From NCBI GenBank assembly GCA_000469685.2, contig LS997563.1, positions 18,834,257 through 18,898,256 on the forward strand: a DNA stretch of 64,000 nucleotides. Direction: 5' to 3'. The position numbers and the translations under genes are program-made. Positions 12,121-22,998 of the stretch are shown piece after piece (within the stretch, counting starts at the first letter, position 1; every line of letters begins with the position of its first letter). The DNA is from Haemonchus contortus (lineage: Eukaryota > Nematoda > Chromadorea > Rhabditida > Trichostrongylidae). The notes beneath the pieces were generated by a model that did not search any database, was not told the DNA's origin, and saw only the letters and a program-made list of their open reading frames with translations.

Positions 12121-12803
12121 CATCATGCTCTTAATTCATCCATCTCGCGGATGACGGGCTGGGCGTTGCTCAACGAAATACCTGTCGACCTTACCAAGAC
12201 CTCAGCACTGTATACACGTAGGACACTCCTTGTGAGAATGCATGATAAATGACCATATTCTATGCGCAATGGATGAGGTTCGTTAACTCGTTGTCCATGT
12301 TAGGAGAGACTTGAAATTCTACTCACATACTAATGCAATGGTCAGAAATCTTGGGAAAGCTTCTTCTCGATTTCAAAAATGTATTTTTACAGAATTCTGA
12401 ACCAGTTTCAATCCTCAAGCACACAAAAGATACATTGTGGTTATTCAACTTCAGATCACGAGCTATTCTTATTCGATTTGTCCTGGACGTTCAGAGAACT
12501 GCCGACCGCTCTGATACTTTGAATCAGCAAGGAAGATCCTAAGTTGACGGGGTATTGCTAATGGGTAGAAAAACTGCTGCAACTCACTTGAACCCAGTAA
12601 TGACATGACTGCACCCTCAATAAAACACTTCTCTTCAGTTGTGATAAAATCTTGACAAAACTCCAAGCCCTAACTGGTAAGAGAAATTGGTCTACTTGTC
12701 ACTAGCTCGGAAACCGGTACAGGACGCTTTGGAGTCATTTAGAGATTCACTTTTATTGCAAAAGTTGTATCAGAAGTACGTTTTGATTTAAATAGGTACA
12801 ACA

Positions 12804-13630
12804 TTAGTACAGATCTGCCAGGAAATCTTCATCTAGCGTCAGCGCATCGTTCGTCTCGTACAGCACGCAATTTTTCTCGTTTATGCGCACCTTAAGTATT
12901 ACACTTTGAACAGACCTCAACTTTACGGAGAATGTCCGTTGCGCGCGTCCGTCGAAAGTAGGTCACCCCGCCCACCTCGCGCGCGGCACACCCCAATGAG
13001 GTTTCAAGATGACATTACAGCACCACCAAGTGTCAATGGAGCGAACGATTTGCATTTGTCCGTGTTATCTTCTCTTTAGCTGACTGCCATTTACCAAGCG
13101 CAAATCGTATGCCCCACTGAAAGCTGCGACATCTGTCAAGTATCGCGGGCTGACCCGCCGCATGCGACGACCGCCGCGTGACCTAGTTTCGACGGACGCG
13201 CGCAACGAAGCGCACCCGATGTAAGCAATTTGCATGTACAACTAGATACGAGCTTGCTGCCCACAGATTCAATTCGATTGTAAACCTAGTACAAACCTTC
13301 ATTTTATCCTTCTGCATCAAAGCAGAAGGCTCTTTGTCGGATTTAATCACTTCAACCTCTTTATCTAGCTGTTCCTTCCGTCCCTAGAAACAAATTCGTT
13401 TAGTTGCGACTATACTACCGGAACATACATCAGACCTGAGCGATTTCGTCGATGTTACCCATATGTTTCACGAGTTCGGGCTGGATCACAAGGCCTTCTT
13501 CTGCGGCTCTTTTCTCGTACTCACAGACCTCTTTCGACCCTACGTCCATCTGCGTTTTCTTCACAGAAGGCTTTTTTGGCACCGTAGGATCTCTTCTAGC
13601 CGTCGCAACATTTAGACTGAATATTTTCAT
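12804..13630 (-). CDS. Three-exon gene for a 122-residue protein, family not recognised
   Basis: Minus-strand exons 13630-13436, 13383-13297 and 12890-12804 join in phase 0 with clear GT..AG sites and a TAA stop, giving 123 codons. The protein starts MKIFSLNVATARRDPTVPKK, has a central charged segment (KEVCEYEKRAAEEGL, then GRKEQLDKEVEVIKS), and ends NDALTLDEDFLADLY. It is soluble, lysine/glutamate-rich and probably partly helical; there is no signal peptide or membrane span. I do not recognise the family. Consistent phase over three exons, an acidic C-terminus and good splice sites argue that it is real. The start is uncertain: an acceptor-like TATTCAG overlaps the first codons, so an upstream exon may exist beyond the MITE at 13748-14263. 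The second intron holds a MITE. Confidence 0.65.
12934..13215 (+). mobile_element. MITE, family G, with terminal inverted repeats
   Basis: Left end GCGCGCGTCCGTCGAAAGTA then GGTCAC; right end GTGACCTAGTTTCGACGGAC then GCGCGC. The two are near-perfect inverted repeats of about 35 bp enclosing about 210 bp. It lies in intron 2 of the small minus-strand gene. A degraded copy is at 5760-6095. No coding capacity. Confidence 0.8.
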
Positions 13631-13747
13631 CAAGGAAATGTCTTTTCATCATTCTTCAAAGAGAAAGCTACTAGATTTTGTTCTTCTATGGTTGCCTTTT
13701 TCTACATTTCAATCATTTCTTCCATACCTTTTTTTCTGCATTTTGGA

Positions 13748-14263
13748 AGCACAGTTCACGATAATTTTGGGAATCCAGATTATGATGAAGAATGGAAGAC
13801 AAGATCGAAAATAGTGCGATGAAGGTGGAGAAATTGTGTGACGAGAATGAGAGTAGAAAAATGAAGAAGTTTGAGGCGTTCGGACGAGCTATACAATGTG
13901 TCTCACTGCTCACGTGTGGATCTTGGTGCAAATAACAGATTATGGTAAGCAAAAATTCATTCACTTATAAGCATAAGTAAGCAAAAACCCTTAGTAACAG
14001 TAAAAGTAGCCCACCTTTCTCAGCCTCTGGGAATAGTAAATTAAATAAGGGATCGCGGCAGCAAGAAGAATAACAGAGTTAAAAAGAATGGATAAAAAAC
14101 ATCGCCTCATCACTCGGCGATCAGTGATTATATGTGGGTCCTAGAACGAATAGTTGCAACCTGTATTGTCTCGACACTCGTCTCTGACGTCTGACGTGAC
14201 ATCGATCAAGAGGCGGGAAGACCATTGACGTTCCCGCCCATTGAATTATCGTGAACTGTGCCC
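13748..14263 (+). mobile_element. TTAA-type MITE, family F2, copy 1
   Basis: Ends are GCACAGTTCACGATAATTTT on the left and AATTATCGTGAACTGTGC on the right, a near-perfect inverted repeat. TTAA follows at 14264-14267; the left TTAA is degraded. The termini are the same as in family F1, but the body is different (e.g. CATCGCCTCATCACTCGGCG). The body is repeated at 54717-55382. Confidence 0.8.
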
Positions 14264-14267
14264 TTAA

Positions 14268-14877
14268 CCCCTCGACGACCAGGGCACCCGCCGGTGGGTG
14301 CTACTGTGACTGGCGCATGGGACCATGGCACCCAATGTTGGGTGCCATGTTTTTTTCCTTTATTTGCACATTTGAAACTTACTTAATATTTCCATATTTA
14401 TTAACAAACTTCCTGGTAACTACATTCAACATGGTCCACGTGAACGTTTTATAGGAGCTTATTTGTAGCAAACATATGTAGTCAAAAAATTTGTACTGAA
14501 AAGGTTCAGATACCATACTTTGGCAAGACTTGTGTGTGTCCTGGAAGCATTGGAGGCAGTACTTAGAATACCTGATTCGCGACTATGTGACCGCGCGGTC
14601 GATCCCTTCATCTTCATGTTCCTTGGAGTTCATACGAATTACTACTCTTACACTTTTCCAAAATTGTAACCTACATCGCCTCCAAACATGAAGTGCAATT
14701 CTCAGCTTCAGTTTAATATAAGATGAAAGAGGATCTGTACCTTTATTATGCAGAAATATTGCTAGGTTTATTAGGCCAAAGAAAGGAGTTCCTCGTGGGA
14801 CTATGGCACCCAACGGTGGGTGCCAATGCGCACGAAAGGAAGGGGTGTGGTCCCATGCGCGCGTATCGGCCAAAGGG
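14268..14877 (+). mobile_element. TTAA-type element, family F3, with subterminal hairpins
   Basis: Abuts F2 copy 1 and shares its TTAA (14264-14267); on the right it is followed by TCAA (14878-14881). Ends are CCCCTCGACGACC and, inverted, CCCTTTGGCCGATACG. Both sides carry a subterminal palindrome: TGGCACCCAATGTTGGGTGC near 14327 and TGGCACCCAACGGTGGGTGC near 14805. No transposase. A piggyBac-like origin is inferred from CCCTTTG-type ends and the TTAA flank. Confidence 0.6.
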
Positions 14878-14881
14878 TCAA

Positions 14882-16130
14882 TCTCTCTTCCAACTTTTTT
14901 GACTTATTTATTTACTTGTTTTCCCCTAGCAGTCTTTTCGAAGCTCTTTTCGAAGCTCTTTCTAAGCCTAAGCGTGAGAATTAGGAGATAATGGTGAACG
15001 GCAAATGGCTAGCTTCCCTTGTTGTGCACTGTTGTAATGTTTCTTCAAAGCAGAGAAGACGAATGGACGACGTTATAATAACGGCAGTTAGTGGATCAAA
15101 CCTTTTTTTCGTCCTCGCTTCTGGTTTTTCCATCGGCTGAAAAAGCTTTGTTCGTGATGTCTGTTTGGAAGTGTTGTCTGATGTAACCTATTTTGGGCAC
15201 TACAGCACGCGGTGAGTGCGACAAGCGCGACACGCCGCTAAGTCTAAACCCCTGCGCTTTGCGCTAAGGATTGTAGGTAGCACCCAAGGGTGCCTTGTTT
15301 TCAGTATGCAGCATGATACGTTGCGGTTGGCCTCTTTTCAGGAGCAAGCGATTCCATTAGAGGTCGAATGCACCAACTCTCGAATTTCAAGGGGCACGGT
15401 CAAGCAAAGATCGAGCGTTGAGCAAGTAGGTGCACTAAAATTACTCCTGGATGCTGGACATTGAAGAGAGGGCTAGGAAGGGTAAGAAGGCTGGAGGAAA
15501 AGACGATGCTTGGAGAAGAGTATGACAGAAGCTCGACGACGACGGCAGTGACGATGTGGGTTGCTAGAGTAAACGACGAATCGGTTTGCCTCGTGGCATT
15601 TCCTAACGCTCCTCGCTAGATTTCTGGTCTAGGCATATGGTGCATTCCTCGTCGGGACATAACGCATGCCCTACCAGGGGCCCTAGAATTCGAAGGAAAG
15701 CACGACTTCCTGCTAGCATGGGACCTTCCTTTGAAGCTTTTGCAGTAATCTCCGCTTCTGTATGATTGACCTGCTTGTTGTTTCATCTGTAGCATATGCA
15801 CCCGAGTGGAGCATTATCTCACCGTTTTCGCGGAGCTTATGGGAGCAGTTGCGACAGATTCACGTGATTTTCCTGGTTTCCTGCGTTCCTTAAAAACGAA
15901 CAGCTTCATTCACCGATGTAGGTAATTTTTTTACAACATATCTTACCCCCGAAGACGAGTGGTGTCGAGCACAAAAAACCGTTGGTAGAACCACAAAGAG
16001 AAAAATAAAGCTCATGAGGATGCTCAAATCTGAAAGGAATTAGATCACTGTTTCAAAAAATATCAGCAAGTTCTCAATCTTGACTGGTTGTTAGATTATT
16101 TGTGTTCACGTTAACATCTCTTTGATCTGG
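14882..16130. other. No gene recognised
   Basis: The longest frame (15216-15464, +, 82 codons) has no recognisable domain or splice context. Composition is mixed and no paired termini were found. Confidence 0.35.
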
Positions 16131-16132
16131 GC

Positions 16133-16314
16133 CTAGAATATTTTAATTTGCAAGCCATTTGGATATTGGGTAGAGACATTGACGAAAATATTGCATCGGG
16201 CCACGTTAACCTCCGCTGTATCGAGACCGGTAGTTTCTCCATAACAGCTGTGGGGCTTTCCCACGACTTCAGACGTCAGAAGTGTGCCACCGCAAAGTAT
16301 GTTTTTAAAAATTG
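16133..16314 (-). other. Candidate terminal exon, cysteine-containing peptide
   Basis: On the minus strand a TTTGTCAG acceptor opens a frame that reads CGGTLLTSEVVGKPHSCYGE, later VNVARCNIF, and ends in TAG at 16133. Three to four cysteines and no charge clustering suggest a secreted or luminal segment. It could be the last exon of the membrane-protein fragments at 17842-18793 on the same strand, but no linking exon was found. Weak. Confidence 0.25.
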
Positions 16315-16739
16315 CTGACAAAGTCAGGGTGGCTAATGCAGCAGGAACCCTTCACTTTTATAATGAGCCGACTTACTTTCGGAGCTAACAGCGGACACTT
16401 AGCACACGTGTCAAACTGATGTGAAACTCACGTGCAGGTGTCTGACATACGAACAACCACAAATTCCTGAAGTAATATGTCTCATTTCACTGCCCAGTAG
16501 GGTTTACTCATAACAAAAAGAGAATCGACCAATGGCGGCCGTTACGCGGCGTACGGCAGCCTCGCGCGGACGCCGCGAGCACGGCACCCCGTTTGGAGGA
16601 CATACCACACACGAGTCCAAAGGCACAGTTGACTCTTCATTACACTTTTCAAAAGAAACGCTCACTTCAGGCCTCGAAGTTTTCGCAAGGATTCTTCCTT
16701 GCTAAGCGGGTGCGGGTACTTCTCGACGAATTTCGCGTC

Positions 16740-16895
16740 GCACTCACACCGACTATCGTATCGTTCCACAAAAATTTCAAACTTTCCCCTCTGCAGCGCT
16801 CTCACCGCACCCGATCGCGCGCAGTCGCGCGTTGTGCAGGGCAGGGTTTGGATATCCAGTGGGAGGATACTGAAGTCGCCGTGGGACTTCTAGGA
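16740..16895 (+). repeat. GC-rich dispersed repeat (family H), copy 1
   Basis: Carries GATCGCGCGCAGTCGCGCGTT followed by GGAGGATACTGAAGTCGCCG. Related sequence is at 17420-17530, 59830-59950, 55960-56160 and in part at 5780-5830. Element limits and type are not clear. Confidence 0.5.
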
Positions 16896-17399
16896 TAAGT
16901 ACCCTTACACCATTTGAGCGGGCCCTACGAATTTGACACAGATTGTACACGCTTATGGATTACGCTTACAAATTAGCCCGTATGTCACTCTGGCCTTGAC
17001 GATGACTTTCCAACAGACATGTAATCCTTCATTTTATTGGGTTAACAGGCAAACCTTGAGTGATTCTTACTGAAGTTGATAACTGATGATAGCTCCACTA
17101 TCCCCATTTGCAGCACTTCCTATCTCCATTCATAATAAATCAATCGTTGAGATTCTCAGATTAATGACGGTTGGCTAGTTTGAAGTAACTGATATCGGAA
17201 TAGAGGAAGTACGGGGTCTCCTGGGTGGCAACTATTTCGGCCAGTCGCCGTAATTTAACGACAAGGATTGAACCTATCCTGTCCTCCTTACATTGTACAC
17301 GTCACTCGCTCGCGGCGATCGGCCACTAGCAGTCTTGTCAGGACTACTCCTTTCTGATCTGAGCCTGACTTTATGCCGAACGGTCGCTGTGAGCGCGTT

Positions 17400-17535
17400 G
17401 ATACGGTTCCCACAACACAGCAACTGCTACCGCGCCCAAAAATCGCGTCCCGCTCTCCGCACACGATCGCGTGCTGTGGAGGGAAGTTCCTGCCGCGGGA
17501 ACTCGGGGAGAAGAACCGCCACCCACACGTAGCTG
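17400..17535 (+). repeat. GC-rich dispersed repeat (family H), copy 2
   Basis: Shares the CGCACACGATCGCGTG block with copy 1 and the GCGGGAACTCGGGGAGAA block with 5810-5830 and 59950-59970. Confidence 0.45.
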
Positions 17536-17841
17536 GCTCTTCTCGCAATACATCAAAGTTACGATTATTATGACCAAATTGTGGATTCGAGCAAATCGAG
17601 CGGAGGAACAATCAGGAGTCAAGATGGCCGCACTGTCACACAATCGTTGGGAGGGAGACTTGTGTGTCTTTCATAATGCACCTGGCAACATTCGCAAACA
17701 GCGAAATACTCCATTCCCCTCCCTTTCGAAGTTTGTAGCAGTGGTGACAGTTTGAATAGATCACTAAGAATGGAAGAGGCAGAAGACTACTTTCAAACGG
17801 ATCGAACTTGCAGTTATACTTACCCGATGTGAGGTATACAC

Positions 17842-18793
17842 CTTTCCAATTGTGGCATAGCATGTGCCACCGAATAAGAGCAACAGCTGAACAAAAGTGA
17901 TGCACACCAATGCAATAACAGTAATCCTATCTTCGAGATATGTAGTTATGTTAAAAGCAGTGTTTACAAAAAAGTTAGGGTACCCTTTTTTGACGGGAAT
18001 TGATAGGACTACTCTAGAATAAAGCGATAACAACGAAACAAGCGCAAAAAACGATGAACAAAAATAATTACAAAGGGTCAAAAAAAAAGAGCTGGAAAGG
18101 GGGGTTGGACGTATTTCACATTGAAAAAACGACGGTTAGGGAGTGTTCGAGCGAGAATGCACGAACGCGACGCAATGTCCGCAATACAGACAACACATCA
18201 AAATTAACGGGGTTTCTGAAATAAAAAAAAACATTTGCATGCAATAATCTACACAAAATATGTTAAAATCTTCAATAAACTTACGAGAATAGTTAAAGAA
18301 TGCTACCGTAAAAAATTGATAACAAAAAAAAAATAAACGATGCGCGAATAATAGAAATAACAGCCGAATACTAGCCCCTGTGCGAGGCGGTCGACCAGCT
18401 GATCATTCCTGGCAATTTGCCAACCTGCGTATCGATTTTTCGCCAACTTCGCTCCAGTGCGAATGTGGTGAAGGACAATTGGAACAAGTAGTCAACCTAG
18501 CGAGGGGCGGAGGCATCCCGTCCCCCAAAGTTCCTGCCCTTATCGTGCCCTATCCAGCCGTTTTCCAACCTAATTCCTGCACAAATGGTATCAGAGGGGG
18601 CTTCGAATTCAAACCATGTGCAAATCTCCGAAACCATTTTTTCGTGAACAGTGCCTTTAAACACATTAGGTCATTGAGGAACTCCTCGCGAGATTCATGG
18701 CGACATCGGCTTACAAAATTCATAGTCGCGCCTGGTTCTTTTCACTTTTCGAAATCGCCATTGATGATTGGTCCCTTCAGATGCTCCCGAGTA
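17842..18793 (-). CDS. Candidate membrane-protein gene fragment, two exons
   Basis: Minus-strand exon 18793-18715 (acceptor CCACAG, donor GTAAGC) ends one base into a codon. Exon 17930-17842 supplies the other two bases and ends at a GTGTAT donor. Joined, they read a strongly basic stretch (WRFRKVKRTRRDYEF) running straight into a 20-residue hydrophobic span, ITVIALVCITFVQLLLLFGG, then TCYATIGK. Basic residues just before a membrane span fit a cytoplasmic N-side anchor or a loop-to-helix junction. The family is not recognised. The intron holds TTAA MITE copy B. Neither end of the gene was found; the possible exon at 16133-16314 may belong to it. Confidence 0.35.
17955..18656 (+). mobile_element. 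TTAA-type MITE, family F1, copy B
   Basis: A 702 bp element flanked by intact TTAA on both sides (17951-17954 and 18657-18660). Ends are AAGCAGTGTTTAC and GTGAACAGTGCCT. The body is collinear with copy A: GGGTCAAAAAAAA, GGAGTGTTCG-like, GGCAATTTGCCAA, GTATCGATTTTTCGCC. No coding capacity. Confidence 0.85.
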
Positions 18794-18799
18794 CTGTGG

Positions 18800-19505
18800 C
18801 CACAATAACTAGCACGGTTTGTACAATTGAGTGTGAATTCAATCGCACATGTGTTTTTCTGCTACCTAGGCCCAGCATGGATTTCATAGACTGGATTATC
18901 TTTATCTGACTTTTATTCACGCTAATTATTCATATTAGATCCAGGCTCATCGAGGCTTTCAAGGATTCCCTTATCTGTATTATTTTTATCAGGCTTTCAT
19001 TAAATCCAAGTATCCTATGTTAGGAGAGGCCGCTATCAGCGATATGAATAAGTTCTAGGCTTATGCAAATCGATAAACCTAAATATATTTTAGGAAGCTG
19101 TGTTTCTTCTGAAAGAATAGCTTGAGCTATTAGTGAGTTTTCTTCTCAATATCCTATGCTCACCATTCAAGGGTAAGGAGGGAGGAGCGTCCAAGGTTAC
19201 GGAAGGGGCAGCATTACGGTGGGTGAGAATATACCCACAGACATGGGTAAAGAACTAGAGCTACGACAGAGTACAGGAGTATGGGCTAAGATGAGTCAAT
19301 CTAGAAACAGAAAATGGAAATAATCTGAATTACAAACCAGAGAACGTTTTCAGTTCTGGAATCTACTCCTTCTCAAAGGCACTGTAAAGCGTTTTCTGAT
19401 CTTTGTTACAAGCCTTTTTAATCACCAGAGCTCTCGCCAGAGAAGTCGACCTCGACCTACCGTCTCTGTAACCGATCGAGAAATATTTGTTATCGCTTAA
19501 AAATA
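18800..19505. other. No gene recognised
   Basis: AT-rich, with short frames only. A GGAGGGAGGAGCG patch near 19175 resembles parts of other local repeats. Confidence 0.35.
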
Positions 19506-20402
19506 TTAGGTGTTTCAGAAAGTTCTGTCGCTTTGGATGGTCTACTTTTGACGCTCTTTTCTGAGTTATTTGTCGTTGCTCTGCTGTTGTATAGTATACC
19601 ATTTGAAAGCGCATTTCTTGCTCTTTATGAATGTTGCGTCAGCTTCGCCTCATAATGACTTACTAGCTTTTGCAAAAGCATGGAAAAAACATGGACAAAC
19701 GACAAGCTCGCACCATATTCCTTTTCCAGTTCAGACTAGGCAGGACTGCAGCGGACACAGCTCGAGATATCGACATAGCGTTTGGTCCTGGAGCAACAAA
19801 TGTGCGTCCTGCACAGCGATGGCTCGAGAAAATCCGTAAGGGCGACAAAAGTCTCGAAGACGGTGATGGTGGTAGTTTGGTGGTCAACGGCTGGTTTAAT
19901 TCATCATATCTTCCTGGATCCGGGCGAAACTAACACACCTGAAAGATACTGTCAGGATATGGACGAAATGTAGCAGAAGCTGCAGCTCATAAGCCCTGGA
20001 TTGGTGAACAGGAAGGGGCCGATCCTTTTCCACGACAGCGCGTGCTCCCATGTCACACAGACCACCCTGAAGAAGTTGAACGAGCTTGGTTATAAAACTC
20101 TGCCACACCCACCGTAATCAATTGACCTCGCTCCGACCGACTACCACTTTTTTAAGCATCTCGACAACTTCCTCCGAGCGGAACGCTTGAAATCGACACC
20201 ATGTCAAATCGACCTTCTTCGAATTCATCGCTTCTAGATCTTTAGAGTTCTAGGCAACCGGGATAAGCAAGCTTGTTACTCGTTGTCGAAAGTGTGTATA
20301 TAACAATGGTTTTTATTTCGATTGATAAAGTTTTGTTTGAGCCGAGATATGTGCATTGGAAGTTGAGCGTTGAAAAACGACAGAACTTTCTGAAACACCT
20401 AA
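19506..20402 (+). mobile_element. mariner element, internally deleted, non-functional
   Basis: Inverted ends TTAGGTGTTTCAGAAAGTTC and its complement sit next to TA dinucleotides (19504-19505 and 20403-20404). Length is 897 bp against about 1.3 kb for a full mariner. The N-terminal helix-turn-helix part of the transposase is present (FLFQFRLGRTAADTARDI near 19715). The middle is missing. The C-terminal catalytic half survives with stops: FHDSACSHV, then LAPTDYHFFKHLDNFLRAE, i.e. the second and third acidic residues of a DD34D triad. Transposition would need help in trans. Confidence 0.9.
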
Positions 20403-22998
20403 TACAGTACATCCACCAAGGGTTCGCAGCCTTGTCTGCGGGTATGCTCTCACGCACCCTCTGCGCTCTAAGGCTAGACGAGCGGTGTTTCCTTCTCGAT
20501 ATTTTCACTCTCCGAGTTCAAGGAGGTCTATTCGTCCTGATTTATCATACATATGAGTCAAAAACCGTGGCGTGGAAGAATCCAGATAGATTAGAGTACT
20601 CTGCAATGATCGAATCCATCCGGGATGCGTTTTGCACTCTCCTTCAGGGAAAACATCTGATTGCGCATTTACAAGTGACTTACGATGGGCAGCCCTTGTG
20701 TAAATAAGAGGTTTTATCGTCCCAGAAGAATCTGGTGCTACTGGTCGATCTAGTATTGCAGAACAATCGGTGGCTTTCAGGGGATTTCGTTCTTGATCGA
20801 GTTTCGGACCAAGGATATGGTAACGGCACCAACTCGGTGGAGCTAAGAATCATCCTCATAAAGATGTTTATGGAGGGGAGGAGGACACCGGTATTTCCAA
20901 CACTGAGCGTTAGAGCGCATACAACGAGGGGCAGCCGGCTTGCGAACCCATAATGGTGCTTAAGAACGTTTATAATCGTGAAAACAGAGTAACCTGAGCC
21001 TCAGGAAGGAAAGAGCGTCGGCGTAAGGGAGTCAACTGAATTTTCCCATCCCTGCCTTTTGCACGAGGTAACCAGCTCACCCACCACGGTGCTCCTCCCC
21101 TCCTAAGGCGTAGGTAGAAACTATACTCCTTTAGCTTAACCGTCTGTAAGCATATGTAAATTCGGTTACCACTCCTTCTCTGGCTCTCACTGTTGAGTAA
21201 ACGATGTTCCATTCTTCTCCCTCCAACTGCACCCTCTTTTGCCGTGGGAGGCCATTGGGAGGCCAATCTAGCAAATCGAATGGTAGAATGCTCTAGAAAA
21301 AAGTAAAGTAAAGGAGTACTACCCTTCCAGAAGCGGGGAAGAAAAAAAGCTTTTGAACACATGTCCCGAAGTGGGAGACTACCACCTGAACGCTCTATTT
21401 CCCTATGCTAAAGTTTTGAACACACTTTGTACCCACCCCCGATGAAGACGGGTTTCTACCAAAAGGACAAATTGGGTGGCACTGTTACAGTCGAATTCTT
21501 ATTTGTTTAGTCAGGCCAACATGGTAAAAAATCAGAAATGTAATCAATCAAAAATGGCATTTAGGAACCTGGCGCATCCTTTGCTGAAACATCGAAATTA
21601 AAGTAGTTTGCCTTGGGGAATCTCTGATACGGTTACCTTGATTTCGTGTAATTACACAATTCGTGATAGTGAAAAACAAACGAACGGTCCAAGCTACTGA
21701 TTCAACTATAAACAAACGGAAATGTCTTGTTTTTGAACTAGTGGAACCAATAAATCGCTAAATGGACCGAGAAAAAAGTGAATCAGATGAAAAGGAGGCG
21801 AAATTGAAGTGTTTGGCTCGGTTCCAATTCCCAAACACATGTTTCATAGAACGGACCAATCCATATGCAAATGAAAGTATGGGATCCGATTCTGAAGCTA
21901 ACCCTCATCCCAATGATGGGCCTGGGCGCCCACTTCTATTGGCGACTGCAAGACGACGTGCGACACCCCGCGAGTGCTGCAACAGCAGCCGCCCCGACGA
22001 ACGATGACGCCCATGTGGGCCCATGCCTGCGAACATCGGCCAGCCCTGGTATTAGTTCCGATAAGGATAAGCTAATTCACGAAACCCTAAACAAACTCTA
22101 ACCCAAATTACTGGTAATCGATCGGGTCCTGTAGTCAACCTCCCATCGCCATCTGGGCAGCAGATGCGATCAATGCGACGCCTGCCGCGACGCGACCGCG
22201 CGCAGTGGCGATGCTGGCGACCACCACCGCTGCAACCTCCACTCCTTCTCTAATGTTTATTAATTTCTCTTGTTTTCTTTGACAATCTAAGGGGTAGTAT
22301 CTGGGTGAGCGTCTGGGTATTCGGTATGGTTGTAAGGTGGTGTTAGGGCGAAGTGGGGCAGAAGTTGGCGTGGGCGCTATCGGCTGACGTCGACCTTTTG
22401 GCAGGCTGCTGCGTTCGCGAGGAATCTCATCGTAGTCGCGTTCGTATGGCGCGACTTCTGCTGAAACAAGCAGTCTGCGGCTCGTTTCAGGCCGCAGTGA
22501 GAACCCACCCATGCGGCGTGAGCATATATTAGCAAAAATATCACATTCGGGTAAGTAACTGAATGGTATCCTCCCTGGGGCAAGTGCTTTCCATTTATCA
22601 GCTTAATATATTGCCATCTGCCTTAAAAGACTATAATTTATTTGATTTGTCCCTTCTTCACGGATCGATTCATCGTTTTTTAGTTTTCGAGAGCACTGAA
22701 ATGAACAGTGACCTCATAAATTTTCGTGGGAAAGGTTTGTACATTGGGCTGCCCCACGATTTCAAATGGAAGCAGCACGCACAGCGCGACCCGGTCGAGT
22801 TTGCACAGCGCTAACCAACTCAGCCCTTCTTTTCATTTATACCCCCGATCTACTTCCCATGCTACGTGTGTGCCGGTGTTTCTGCGTTCCTAATCTGTCA
22901 TTTTCAAATTGCAGGCGCTTTTTTTCAGGATCCACCATAACAGTAGCGATTTCTCTTTGGGCATTGATCACTCAGTCAAGTAATCATTCCATATAAAA
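20403..22998. other. Intergenic, upstream of swsn-7
   Basis: Holds a dispersed repeat at about 20975-21260 (listed separately) and several unsupported frames. One is an arginine/alanine-rich minus-strand frame at 22135-22512; its AATAAA just downstream could mark the 3' end of a minus-strand transcript. A TTTTTTTCAG acceptor at 22928, about 70 bases before the swsn-7 ATG, is a plausible spliced-leader trans-splice site. Confidence 0.35.
20975..21260 (+). repeat. Dispersed repeat (family J), copy 1
   Basis: Shares CCTTTTGCACGAGGTAACCA, then CTCACCCACCACGGTG and CTCCCCTCCT, with the sequence at 44130-44400 in the same orientation. Type and limits unknown. Confidence 0.5.

Noticed and set aside
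22135..22512. 125-codon minus-strand frame rich in Arg, Ala and Pro
   Set aside because: Low complexity and GC-driven, with no consistent start or splice sites, although a nearby AATAAA is suggestive.
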